From Adineta ricciae (taxonomy: Eukaryota; Rotifera; Eurotatoria; Adinetida; Adinetidae), in the NCBI GenBank assembly GCA_905250025.1, contig CAJNOJ010000036.1, positions 124,001-188,000 on the forward strand: a stretch of 64,000 nt of DNA, given 5' to 3'. The notes under the pieces are model-generated. The model was given only the letters and a program-made list of their open reading frames with translations. It searched no databases and was not told where the DNA came from. The position numbers and the translations under genes are program-made. This document shows, piece by piece, positions 35,817-48,294 of the stretch. Positions within the stretch are counted from its first letter, which is position 1, and every line of letters starts with the position of its first letter.

Positions 35817-37055
35817 TTAAGACGTTTTAACGAAACAGAAAAATAATTTTTTGATTTTTGTACGAAAAACTTGTTGGTATTGTGTGGTGAATTTCACATA
35901 GATAAAAAAATTAGCCAAATATGTGACTAATTCCAAAAGATTAACAACTAATGCATAATATTTATATGCAGCTTTGCTTGTATCTTTGAAAACAAAATTT
36001 GGATAAGCGAATAACATTGGAATTTGTCCACATAGATAAAGCGTTGATAACCAAACGAGCATAATTGTCAGCTGTTTTTCTTGTTGCTGTTTTCGAATAT
36101 GCATTCGACTTTTCGAATTTGTCGACACAAATGATGCACGTTGTTGCCCGTTGGTATTTTCTTCAGGTGAGATCGGTAGAAGACTATCGGTTTGAGATTG
36201 TGATTCCGAAATGTATTTATTAATAGATTTTGTATCGCAACCATTTGACGATGGCTGAAGTGAAATTGATGTTGTGGTCACAGTTAACGAGTTATGAGAT
36301 TTCTTCGTCGGCTTGAATTTTTTGTTCGCAGCATGTACAGTTGACAGTAACAAACAGTTCGAAAATATCAGTATGCAGATTGGAATAAAACGAAGAATAA
36401 CTTCTTTACATATGCTGAAATATTTATAAGCTTTGGTTTTTGCAATCATCGTTACATCGAGATTATTGCATCCGTCAACTTTATATACAAGAAAGTTAAC
36501 CGAATTTGCAAGAATTGGAAATAGAAAACAAATGATTAAGGTTAACAACACACGATTTGGATTGAATAATCGATGTTTTGACATTGGCCAACGTACACTG
36601 ACAAGTCGTTCGATTGTCACCGTTATAGTTAATAGAACATTACAAGCTGCTGTTATGTTCGCCATAGGAAAGTATACATTGACCAAATACCATATACGAA
36701 AGTATTTATCATTGAATGTTCGTGGCTGTGTATAGTTCGTAATACAGTAAATGAATACTAATATGCATGTAATACAATCAACAAAGGCGATCAAACGTAA
36801 GTATTTAAATGTTAAATTCTTAAATGAACGATCCGAGAAAACGATGAGATTAATAACATTTAAGACAAGACCAATAATACATAATGGAGACATGAGATAT
36901 AAGTAGAAAATAGGTTCAACGAATGTGTATTGTAGTGCCACACTACAATTGTTGATTAATTCGATTGAATCAAATGCCGGATTACTGAGAAGTGTTAATG
37001 TTAAGTTATGATCGACAGTCAAAGCTGTCGACGGTAAACCTGTCTGATCATTCAT
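35817..37055 (-). CDS. Rhodopsin-family GPCR, neuropeptide-receptor-like, intronless
   Basis: One 412-residue exon. The N-terminus is extracellular with several N-glycosylation sites (NLT, NCS). Seven hydrophobic helices follow; TM1 has the expected LNVINLIVF (the GN.lvi-type block) and TM2 the LRLIAFVDC block. The DRY motif at the end of TM3 is changed to ERL (TVTIERLVSVRWP), in a context resembling FMRFamide-type receptors. The third loop is long, Ser/Thr/Gln-rich and probably disordered. TM6 has LVWLSTLYLCGQIP. TM7 lacks a standard NPxxY, having NFFIY at that place. The tail is short and basic. The ligand cannot be told from sequence. Absence of introns among intron-rich neighbours suggests an origin by retroposition or membership in a large intronless receptor family. 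Confidence 0.88.
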   Translation of the reverse strand: MNDQTGLPSTALTVDHNLTLTLLSNPAFDSIELINNCSVALQYTFVEPIFYLYLMSPLCIIGLVLNVINLIVFSDRSFKNLTFKYLRLIAFVDCITCILVFIYCITNYTQPRTFNDKYFRIWYLVNVYFPMANITAACNVLLTITVTIERLVSVRWPMSKHRLFNPNRVLLTLIICFLFPILANSVNFLVYKVDGCNNLDVTMIAKTKAYKYFSICKEVILRFIPICILIFSNCLLLSTVHAANKKFKPTKKSHNSLTVTTTSISLQPSSNGCDTKSINKYISESQSQTDSLLPISPEENTNGQQRASFVSTNSKSRMHIRKQQQEKQLTIMLVWLSTLYLCGQIPMLFAYPNFVFKDTSKAAYKYYALVVNLLELVTYLANFFIYVKFTTQYQQVFRTKIKKLFFCFVKTS

Positions 37056-39508
37056 GGAAAATCAGATTCGATCGGATTAATTGAAAAGATCCATCTGAAA
37101 AGGAATTCATAAGGAAATTTATGTTGACATACACATAGATCGTCAATCAAAGAAAGAAAAAAAAACAAATTCTTCATCAAATAGTAAGCGCAAACCGTCG
37201 GAATTGTTCGAAAAACTATTCACCGTGCTATTTTATGTATGAAACATAGCATTGACTAAATAGATTCGATCCAAGAAGTTTCCTGTTCCGAGAACTATTA
37301 CGATATATTTCCGTTTCCATTTATGTTTTTCAATATAGTACTAGAGGAGAATATAACAGTTACGTATTGTGTTGATCTGATGAGAAATCTAAATAGGCGT
37401 TCGATCGAGAATGATTCTTTTACTTGCCAATGTTCTTAACCTTTCCCACACTCTCAACGAAATGATGAAGAAAACAGAAATTGAGGAATCTATATCTCTC
37501 ATCAGGAAAAAAATGTACGTTAAGTGTCTTTATTAGCAAAAGGAACGCTGATGTCATACCGTTCAGCTATCTGAACTCAAATAAAAGTTCATAAAAGTGG
37601 CCTATTATTGAATTCCAAGCTGATTCTGACAAGTCGTTCTGCTCGAAGTCAAATTAACTCAACTGTCAATCTATAGAAGTTCGCGTAATGAAATTATCTG
37701 CCTTCATGAAATTGTTTCGATACATCTCGTCTTACATTTTGCTTCGATGCACTCAAACAGAATGGCCCAATACTTTCATTCTTCGTTTACAGATGAAAAA
37801 CAAAAGGCAACTAAGACTTGTTTTTCATAATTCGTCTAATTCAATTGAGAATATTTTGTTTTGTTTTGTTAGTTCTTTCGGAAATGAATAGTATCTTCTC
37901 AAAGGATACGACTAACCCTTAATCCAGTTTATTTCCTACTCAATTATGTAAATTCGGACGACATTTCTTTTCTTCTTGTTTATCTTCACATTTTCTCATT
38001 CGAAGAAAAAAAAGACGTCTTTTGTTCCCTACTAAAAATATTAATTATATACTCAATATGAATGAAAATGCCATTCAAGGATGTATATTCTGATACTTCA
38101 CCGGATGTAAACGTGATTTGATGACATCGAGAAATTATTATCTTACCGGATATGAAATCAAATCAAAAGTAATAGAACATGAAAACGAAGGAATGAGTTG
38201 AGCTTCTCTCATCTGTCATCATCTTCGATTGATAGAACGACGTTACATACATCGTACTAAACTAACGACGACATGGTGAAGTTATCAAAAATAATCCACA
38301 CAAGAATAATACGTAGTCGAAAACTTGTTGTTTTAAGAAAATAGGGTTACAAGTTTTTGCTTTCAGGAGTAAAAAGAAGATGCACGCAGAGAAAATAGAA
38401 TAGGAAAAGGGCGAAAAACCGAAGTTGTCTCCTAGGTCGTTGTTGCCTGCTAATGTGATTAGAATGCGGAACATTAACAAAATTAATTGTTTTCGTTGTC
38501 ATCGTCATCTTTTATCATGAAGGATAGTGATGAGTGCGTGTTCGCACTCTTTAGTGTAAGTATAAAGCAATTGCATTGAACATAGAAGAGGGGAAAAGGC
38601 GCACGACCATAGCTTTGTTCGGTCGTATCCGAACAAAAGCCTACGTTGCTCTTCATCTCCTGCCTCTTCTTCTTCTCGGGAATTGAAACAAACAGAAGTC
38701 TAGGACATTCTTATTCAGCGTGAGTGTCTAAAGGAGAATCTATTGAATAAGGGAAAAAACAAGGAGGGAATCAAATGGAGAGTGGCCGAGAATATCGAGA
38801 AAAGAGAAACTGAAAAGAAACATGTTGACTAATGACAAGCACGAGAGAAGAAAAATCATAACAATAATTTCAATTAGTTCATATTAAGATCTGCTTGTTT
38901 TTCTTTCATTGAAGATAAACCAGAAATGAACTAACTCGTTTATAGCATAGGACAAATATGGGATTAGGAAAAGAAAAACAGTCCTTTTCCTTCTTCCTTC
39001 GTTTGAGCAACCTGCCAATGAGTAGGAGAAGAATTCGGCTAATTGATGAAAAAGAGAGAGAGGAGTCCTTTTACTCAAATATTATAGTGTTCGAAGATCT
39101 GATGCTCTCTTGTAGCTAATAATTGTTGATGAAAATCAAAAAAAAAACCGAGAAACTTGACATAATTAGTAGTGGCAACTGTTTCCTGTCTCATTTATGC
39201 TTGTCAGTTGCATAGCACAAAAGACGTTTGAGGGCTAACTTGTTTCTTCATCTACTTATTCGCATCTTACCATATGTTTCATAAATAATCGACATGCTGA
39301 AATATTCCTTTGTTTAATTGAGATATTCATTCGCGATTTCTTTTCTTCGTTCTTCATACAACTTAGTCATTCAAGCATGTAATGGTTAGTTTGATCTAGC
39401 GATCTATCAGTTGATCGATCAACAGACATTAGAATGAGAAAAAGCAACTCGAAAATCTCATCAACAATTGCGCCGAGCGATCGAACAAATCTCTGGAGAG
39501 TTCGTCAT

Positions 39509-39510
39509 AT

Positions 39511-39541
<31 letters not shown>
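39509..39541. repeat. (CA)n(TA)n microsatellite
   Basis: ACAC repeats pass directly into ATAT repeats. Confidence 0.9.
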
Positions 39542-40474
39542 GATGTGTTTGTTTGGCAAAAATGTGCAGATCATCTATGTGTTAAAATATAAATGAACCC
39601 GTTGTAGTTTAGTCAAATTTTGAGATTCTATTCCTATCGAATATTGATCGAGACTCATCTATTTGTAATTCCTGCCCCCTCCCTTTACAAAAATTAAAAA
39701 TATTTACTAAGCTCTTTGGTACGAAAATAATCTTCACCCCGTTGTCATGAAAAAGAAAAAGAAAAAACATGAAGTATTGCTAATCAAAGATAGATACATA
39801 CATACAGTGTGATATTCACCGGTCATTTCCAGTAAAATCTAACAAAAAAGCCGTGATCACAAATGAAACGACGCGTCGATACGTAGCTAGGATCAATCGG
39901 AATGAAAATCAGAAGAAAAATCTATTGGAAACTTTAAATTGACACTTATTTCGTGCCTTCTGAAGTACTTATTATATTCACTCTTTCTAATCAAGAAATC
40001 TAGTGATGCATCTAGCTGTCATTTCTAGTATATCACTTAACTCAGACGAAGATTTCAATAATTTAGTTTCGTATACTTATATAAAAAAAAAACATTAATC
40101 TGCATATTTATTCACATGTGCATATCAGGAGAGCTTTTCGCATAAGAATATTGTGGATCCAACCACTGTCAGTTCGCACTGCTAGTATGACCATCGCCGA
40201 AGAGAAACTCCGAAGGAGACGGAGAAAAAGGAAAAGAAGATATCTTTAACAAGAAAAATGCCATTCCGACACAAAAAAACAATCTATTGCGACAGATACC
40301 TTATCCCATTTATACGATATACGTATATATATATATTATAAGAATACTTGGTGATGATAGTAACAACCTTTATCTGTCATTCGGAGACAGTAGGTCGTCA
40401 ATAGTTGCATACAGGTCATTGATTCCATAGAAAATTGTTCGGAAACGTTGGCATAGTCCTCAAGAAAATGCATA

Positions 40475-40494
40475 AGAAGAAGAAGAAGAAGAAG
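40475..40494 (+). repeat. (AAG)n tract
   Basis: About six GAA/AAG units in a row in non-coding DNA. Confidence 0.85.
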
Positions 40495-43400
40495 GAAAAA
40501 AGTCGTCTATTACTCGTATAAAATTAGAATGTGGGAGGCAAAACGTTTCCATTTAGTTGGTTTATTAGTTAAGTGTCGATAGAGTTGCATGATGTACCAA
40601 ACAAAACAGTAAATCGACAATGGTAATATCATTAGGACAAGTAATGAGTATATATTTCTCTTTCATTTATCTCGTTCCTTCCTCTTTCGTATTTACTTCT
40701 GTTCTTTCTTAGTTAGATATATATCTTGTTTTTGTTATTATATTCTCGACATAAAAAAATATATAATACTTCCAAGTCTAGCGAACATCAGTAATATCAA
40801 CAAAATTGAAACAAAAAGGGCAACTTATACGTGTAATTGTTGCATGGCTTTACTAGACGTCATGGGTTTTTTTCCTATTATCTAACTGGATCGATCTCAA
40901 GTAGATATTTAAGTAGTGAAACGCACCCAGTCGGATTCATTTCCTCAGAATAGAAGACACTCTAATGTCGCATTGACTTTCCGAAGCTGGGATGTATTTA
41001 TTAAGGTCGATTACTTTATCTCATCAAATCGTATAAAACAGGTTCTTGAGATGAAAAACTAGCGTAGGACTTCGTAATTAGTCATTTACATTTGAAAAGC
41101 ATCTCTTCAGTACTACTGTACGATAGTTTGAGTAACGTTGTTATTTTTTTATTTCCTTTTCGGAAACATTTCCTATCAAACAACTCAGAAAAAGAAGAAA
41201 GAAGGAAGAGAGAAGAAAAGATCGAATTTCATACATACATAATTTTATTATCATACATTGGTCGATTTTCTCTGCCTAAGATCTTGTTAGAATAAACGGC
41301 AGATCTCCTAAGTCCAATTATCTTCACAACTTCTTGTTCTTCTCCTTTCTTTCGTCTGCAACATCTTAATCTATTTTATATTTTTCTGGCTCGGAGAAAG
41401 AAATTCATACACTCGATAATCAAGTGAGAAAAAAAAAATGCTACCGAACGAATGACATAGATAGGAAACGGAAACCGATTAAGATTTTACGGATGACGGG
41501 ATGAGACAGATCGGATAAGTACAAATACTAATGAACAAGATTTTCACGAAGCCAATAAGTCACATTCGAACTGCAATGAAACTTCGCTGACACTTCTTTG
41601 GAATAAACCTAATTTATTGTCGTGAGAACTGCTTTGTATTGCCTGATTATTCTCAATGAAGCAATCATAAATCATCGACGTGCTACGATGATAGATTTCT
41701 CGAACATTGCCTATTAGAAGGACAATAATCTCTTTAGAATTCACTAACAAGAACTTCTTCGATATTGAACTGATCTGCGAAAGATTCTAATGTGTGATTC
41801 GGATCAAATCAGACTGACCGAGGGGGAGTGTGAATAATAGATTCGCTAGGAAATCATTCTATTTTTTGTTCTAATCGAAGGAAGAAGCGAAGGTCAATTC
41901 CTACGAAGCACGTTGATTTATTGTATTCAATTAGGAACAAGATCAAACCATGTCGATCTTTGATACATACTCGTGACAACAATAATAATGATCATCACAT
42001 TCGAGATTTGATCTAAGCAGATCGCGAAGCTCATAATTGTAAATCACATTTGAAAAGAAAAAAAAAAGAAAAAGATTTTCTCGTTCAATCGAGATGAAAA
42101 ACAGACAAAAGAAAACGGAAGCAGGCGAATGACAATTATTAAGGGCCAGAAAATGAATGTTAACGATTGGATTGAGAAAAGACGGATTTAATAAGCTTTT
42201 TTATTTGAAAGCAGAGATTTTTTTCTCTCTCTCTCCCATTCTTCTCACTAAATCAGTCGTATCTTGTTTTTGTTTACAGAAGAGTATTTAATGAATGAAG
42301 TTTAGTTTGAATTAAGAAAGATCCTGTTCGTTTGTTTAAGTAAAAATCACGATGGCGGAAAAGAAGAAAATTAATTTCTTCCATCGAATTGTCGTGAAAG
42401 TAGAAATTTGACCTATTCATTCTTTTCTCTTCTCATGACTATTACTTTTCATGTCAGAACAGTGATTAAGACAAAACACATGTCCATCATATTTAGTTGA
42501 GTACATGTGACACTGAATGAGAACTCTCATCACATTCAGACGCATCATCGGTAAGTATTATTGGAAAGGAACAAATGAAATTAGTGTCTTCTTTATGTAA
42601 AGATAGACTATTTACACGCTTCTAGAAGACATGAACATTAAAGTTCAAGAAAAAATTAATTAAGAAAACTATCAAACAAGGACATCGAAACAAAGCGAAT
42701 AGTGAGAAGATTTCCGAGTCTATCGTTTCTGGAGAAGAAGAACAAATCAATCACGATAGGATAGAATCTATCATGTAAATCCTCGCTAAATTACGCTCTC
42801 ATCTAGTTCCGTACCAAAACGACAGAACGTCTTGAGAAAATCTGAAAAGAAAGGCGAATTGAAGCTTAATACTTATCATTTGGTACTGGATTTTCATATG
42901 ATCAATGAATTCAGGATTATACGGTGGGTTTTCTATCATTTCATGTAAACCTAATACCAACTGATTATGTCAAACGAATATGCAAAATAAGAAAGCTATT
43001 TAATACAGATATTGATGAGGAAACTATCATGTATATATACTTGAAGAGATCTGCACAGGCCAAAACACGCACAAATGTAATAAGAATTGTTGATTGATCA
43101 TTGTCATTAAGATTGGTAATCGTGCATAAAAGCAAACGGAAAGAAAATCGGTCGCTGACGCGTTTGGACTAAATTTCATTTCTTTTGTTAATGAGCCGAG
43201 ATAAAAGAATAAAGTGTTCTTGTGTTCATTTACATGAATGGCTAATGTTTAGAAGAAAAAGAATGACACGATCTCCAGAGAACAACGCACGAAGTCATTC
43301 AACTAGAGATTTTTACTTATTCGTAAATTTCCATCCATTTGACAAATCGATACTGACAAGATACGTATATATGGATGAATAGATTGACTTATGTTGACAA

Positions 43401-44370
43401 ATGGGAAAAGTATTTTGCGAAAAAAAAAACTTTTCTTAACAGATCAAGTAAATGCCTGTCAAATTTGATCCGATGACAAATGAGAAAAGATTATTCAAAA
43501 ATACTCTTCAAACGGACATCTAAGATCGACTGAACTTGTTCTTCTCGGGTTAAAATCTGCTTTTTCCGAAGTAGTACAAACACTCAATAACGAAAGAAAA
43601 ATGACCTAATAAGTACGTTAGGAATTATTCTAATCGGATTGAGTGCTGTGATTTTGTTACAGATCATGATAAGCAAAAAGCTGAAGATATTCAGTCGACT
43701 TCAATTTTGGGAATCTCGTTGATTTGCGTTTTTTAGCTACAGGCAGAATCTCTCATCTATTTTTGTCAGAGAATAACTAAACGACAACAATGTCTTGGAC
43801 TTGCAATTAATGGTCTACTACCGATAAGACACGTTTTTTGCAAATCTATTTGATTAATGCTTGCGAGTTAATCGATATAAATCTGTTCTATCTCAAGTAA
43901 TTATTCTTATTAATCAAAACACTTTGATGAAAAAACCATCTTTTATCATCGAACTGCACGATGGCAGACGGCGAACAAACCAGAAGAGATGTACATTAAT
44001 CTCGTCGGATGATGTTTCCTAATATTAATAATCGGATTGAGAGAATTTAATTACACTTTTACCATAAATCTCGACGAACCTAGAAATCCGAAATCAAAGA
44101 TTATGAATAGCTTAACAACGCAAAAGCTAATCAACAGTTCTTTTCTATCACCTCCTCGCTGAAAGATTTTCATCCTTCCCGTACGACGAGAGCCGTCATC
44201 AACGTGAAAATATTTAACTTCAGATCGTAATCATAGACATGATTTTTTTTATTAAGAGAAAAATTGAGTACTTTGTCCGTTATTTCTTTTCTAGCGATAA
44301 ATAATTAAAAGCTAAGCAGAATGATATTTTACATAAAACCCCGCCAATGGCGTAAATACCTAACGATTAT

Positions 44371-46220
44371 TTACATCCAAATAAGCAATCTACCGGCTTT
44401 TTCATTAAAATACACAGATAATTGTTTTTCGTTAAGATATTGACGATGCGATAGTAACCATTTCTTAGCATCAAGCTTCATTTCGTTAGATGGCTTTCCA
44501 TCCGCACAGAGTGAAACCAACGGCGCCTTTTGTTTGACAAATTCATCGAAATAATACAAAACCATCATGTCAATGGTCATTTCCAACGATCTCATATCGA
44601 CATACAAATGTCGAAGATGTAGAAATGTCAGTGCAATTCGAGCAATGTTCTCTTCGACATATCTTGATGATGCTTGCATGTGATTGATAGTCAACGCAGT
44701 GATACGTTGCCGAAGAATTGAACATACTTTGTCATCAACTAACATAAGTAACAAAGTATTGTAATTTAAATCCAAACGGAAAAGATTTGGAGCAGCAAGG
44801 AGAATCGTCGACATATGGTGGAGATCCTTCGGTGGTAGGCCAACAAGAGTCAATCGGCGAAGGTGTGGCAGTGTTGGCAGAGTAGCGGTTTGCTTTTGAT
44901 CAGTTTGCCCTTGAACTACAATCAAAGTTCATCAATTGTCAACTTTTGGCAAATGGAAAGTTTATGCTTACTTGATTGTTCGTGATTATTACATTGTCGA
45001 TTGGTACCATGTAACCAAATCATACTATACTTTGCTTTTCGACAACAGCTTATGATTGGAAATGCTTCCGTTAATGTAAAATCGCAATCTACATGTACTC
45101 GTAGGACATTTTCAAACGAATTCGAATACTTTGAAACCGCACTCGCAACTGACGACGATATTTCCAGGTAATCAAATGATAAGTACGGAATCGTATGTAA
45201 AAACATGTAATCATTCTGTTCAATGTCGTATAAACATCTGATTGGATACACTGATTTCCATGTCTCCAAAATATTTGAACATTTGATAGTGTGTTCTGGT
45301 AAATAATGAATAGCGTAATGAAATTGTTTGATTTTGTTTGGGAGGTAGTTTTGTAAAATTTGACCATTCGTCAATTCGACATCTGATGTACGTAGATTTA
45401 GTGATAGATATTCGATTGCAGGTAGTTTGTCTAGTAAACTTCGTAGTTCATTTAAATACCACGAATGTTCGATTGATTTCAATTGAAAGTGTGTTAGATG
45501 ATATAAAGTTTCTGATTTGAATTTTCGGTTCGTTCGATCTAAATTATCATTTTTATGTATTGATACAAATAACGTATGAACATTTGGAATGATTGTGAAC
45601 AGAACAGCTAAATCACAGATAGTTAAGATCTCGATTTTTAAATGAAGAATGTTCGAACAAATAGCATGAGTTGGTAGATATTTTTTTATAGGATTCAAAT
45701 GACTTGATTGATCATCAATAAGCACCGATGTTAGACGACTATTATTTGCTTGCAATAAAGCTAATAAGACTTCTGTTTGTTGACTTGTTGGTACACGAAA
45801 TAAACTTCGCATGTCTATCGTTTGTAGTTTGTCCAAATGGTTCAACGTTTTCAGGAAAACAAACAATGGATCGGGACGAAATGAGACGAGAATGATCTTT
45901 TTCAAATCGGGAAAACATGTTGACATGCTATGTTGGAAATATTTCGGAAATGCGATTGCTTGCAACGCTGAATAACAGTTATCGATTACTAAGGTTTGAA
46001 TTTGAGCACCGATTTGAGGAAGGATTTCTGTACATAATTTAAAGGATTGAGCATAGGATGCTTTGTGCAACGACACATGACGACGATAATCATGGACTAA
46101 ACATGTAAAACGGTGATTGAGATTGTCAAAACAAAGTAAAACATCGACGCAGAGAAGATATTTACAAATTTCAAGCAGCAGTTCATCTGGCAAACTTTCC
46201 AGATTAGCAATGGTACGCAT
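44371..46220 (-). CDS. F-box protein with a leucine-rich, repeat-like body
   Basis: Exons 46220-44972 and 44915-44371, 597 residues. F-box proteins bring substrates to SCF (Skp1-Cul1) ubiquitin ligases. The N-terminal 40 residues form an F-box (LESLPDELLLEICKYLLCVD, then L.CF..LN.RF). The rest repeats Leu/Ile-rich segments such as IPNVHTLFVSI, LPAIEYLSLNLR and APNLFRLDLNYN, compatible with an irregular LRR solenoid for substrate recognition. I chose the second methionine as start: an in-frame ATG lies at 46,268, but the bases just before 46,220 are a textbook acceptor (cttcttttcag|ATG), so upstream residues are probably intron or a trans-splice outron. The substrate is unknown. Confidence 0.8.
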
Positions 46221-47702
46221 CTGAAAAGAAGAAAAGCAGACTAGACATATAATTCTATTCGAGTGCATTTATATTTGAAGCGATACAATAATAAATAAGT
46301 ATGCAATAAAAGAGAAAAGAACAGATGACCTTTCTCTTCACTGCTTTACACTATCAGTACAAATACAAAATTACAAGTTCTTTTCACGTTTCATCTCTTC
46401 GTACAATAAGCTTATGTGTGTCTCTACGCCTGTGAATAAGGTCAAACTAACCGATCGACTTCTGTTCTGCGTATGACACAAAATGCACATGTGAATTGTT
46501 ACTATTTCTAATTATATTCAATTAACGATATCTATGCTTATCGGTTTGGCGAGGTGTCGATTATATAAGTCCTGAAACAAAACATACAAAGGTAATCACG
46601 CCCCTCTGAAGACGAAATGCAAATTTTCTTGAATATTTAATTCGTAATGCGATTTTTATTTCGAAATTCGTCATTGTGATAAGTGAAGACGAAAGAAAGA
46701 GATGACTCTGGCACTAAGCTGAAGTAAATGTTATTGTTGAGTTCTTCAATGGCAAATGAGACAAATATAACACTTAGGTACAAAAAAGTTTTGTCCGCAA
46801 AGTGCTTATCGACAATACAATACGATTGTTGTTGCTTTGAAATTTCATTTACGAGAGAGATAATTGGATGGGTGAAAAGTCATTTTTCAATTTTTACACG
46901 AATTTTCTCCAGATATCAAACGGAAAAACTCAAGTTTTACGTCGAAATAAACATAGATGGCGCCAATTACCATCTGCGACAGATTCTGAAGCATTAAGAC
47001 GTGTAGAATTGATAACACGAGCAATCAATTCATAGTATTTAAGTTCTTCTAGCATTTTTCTGGATTCGATCCTTAGCCGTGCAACAAAAAGATCTATTTG
47101 TAGTCGCATGATTAATATTTAAAGCTCGCAGTCGGAAGAAGAATGACTTTATCGTTCGATGTACCCGTTTTATTAATAGATGTGACTGGATTGATTCTAA
47201 AAATAAATATTTTTCTTTTTTCTACTCGACGAATTCGTTTATCTGAACAGTAAACATCATCAAATGGCTTCCTAGTAAAAATTTCATTCGATTTCAATGA
47301 GAAACCTCCAAGTATCATATTATGCATTCTGATTTGTTTCCATTCGAATTCAATACCGCATCTTTTGATAATTGTCGTCATAAAAGCGTACGCTGATGTA
47401 TATTTTTCTTGATACTCAACTATTCAATTACATTCGTTAATGAACAGAAGAAAAATATCCGACCTGATGATCTTTAGTCATCAATGTCAGATATGGTTTA
47501 TATTCTTTGCCGATTGATAAAAGAACTGTTTTGCTTGACAAAACATCAAACAGCTTTTTTTGTTTTTCTTTATGAGATTTATTTCAAATTTATTTAGGTA
47601 CACGAGACAGATGGTGTCTCATTATGGCATACTCAATTTGAATTCACGGCGAACGAAAACAACGAAACAGAAATGAAAACTATATGCAACGGAAAGAGAA
47701 GA
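46221..47702. other. Intergenic, no convincing gene
   Basis: The ORFs at 46,728-46,997 (+) and 47,381-47,112 (-) have no recognisable domain. Confidence 0.45.
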
Positions 47703-48294
47703 TTAAGAATCAGTTGAGTGATGAATTTGAGAACGAAGTCGAAGATTCTCTTGTTTTAAATGCGCATTCTCCAGTCGAAGTTGAAGATTTTCTTGTTCTA
47801 ACCAAGTAGCTCTAAACGAAACGAAATATTCAGTGAACATCGTGTTTTTCTACAAGAAAACGTTATCTACCTCATTGCTATTTGATCTTCTTTAACTCGG
47901 CGTGCATCACGGCTGCGTTTAGCAGCCTCATTATTTTTTTTTCTTCTGTCAAAATAAACATCTGTTTGACTGATATTCGATTTCGAATGTTTACAAAGAT
48001 CAATATTGGATGGTGAATGCCTGGCACGTAACTGTGAAATCTGATTGAATTTGTTTTGTATCGATGATGGCGATTGATCAGTTAATTTTCTCGCGATCTC
48101 AACGGGTTTGTTTTGCTTTTTTTCAATTGATTGAAGAAGGTATTTGAAAAACAATTGTTGAGTATTTTCTCCATTATGTTCCACTTGATCGGCGATATCG
48201 GCTAAGATCTCCAGCCGAGATGCGATCGATGAAATCTTTGAAAACACAAGAATGATCAATTGATTATTTGAACAACAACTATGAACTTACCATG
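47703..48294 (-). CDS. PAR-type bZIP transcription factor 1 (short)
   Basis: Exons 48294-48292, 48235-47871 and 47811-47703, 158 residues. Exon 1 contributes only the ATG (ATG|gtaagt), as in the neighbouring paralogue at 52,512. The C-terminal half is a bZIP: a basic region with the N..AAKRSR signature (RRKKNNEAAKRSRDARRVKE) binds DNA, followed after an intron (AMR|ATWLEQEN) by a leucine zipper with heptads continuing to the end. The basic region is typical of the PAR/HLF/TEF-E4BP4-Pdp1 group, which act as dimers on TTAYGTAA-type sites, often in circadian or metabolic control. The N-terminal part is short and helical-looking, without poly-Q. This looks like a trimmed paralogue of the gene at 50,946-52,512. 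Confidence 0.87.

Larger units (their letters stand above)
37056..44370. other. 7.3 kb without recognisable genes
   Basis: Only short, unrelated ORFs, none with a family motif or splice-compatible neighbours. Simple repeats include CA/TA at 39,509-39,541, TA near 40,320 and AAG at ~40,475-40,494. It could hold regulatory DNA of the GPCR, non-coding RNA or decayed sequence; nothing can be chosen from the bases alone. Confidence 0.5.

Noticed and set aside
47112..47381. 89-residue minus-strand ORF upstream of the F-box gene
   Set aside because: No motif, and neighbouring sequence offers no consistent exon chain.
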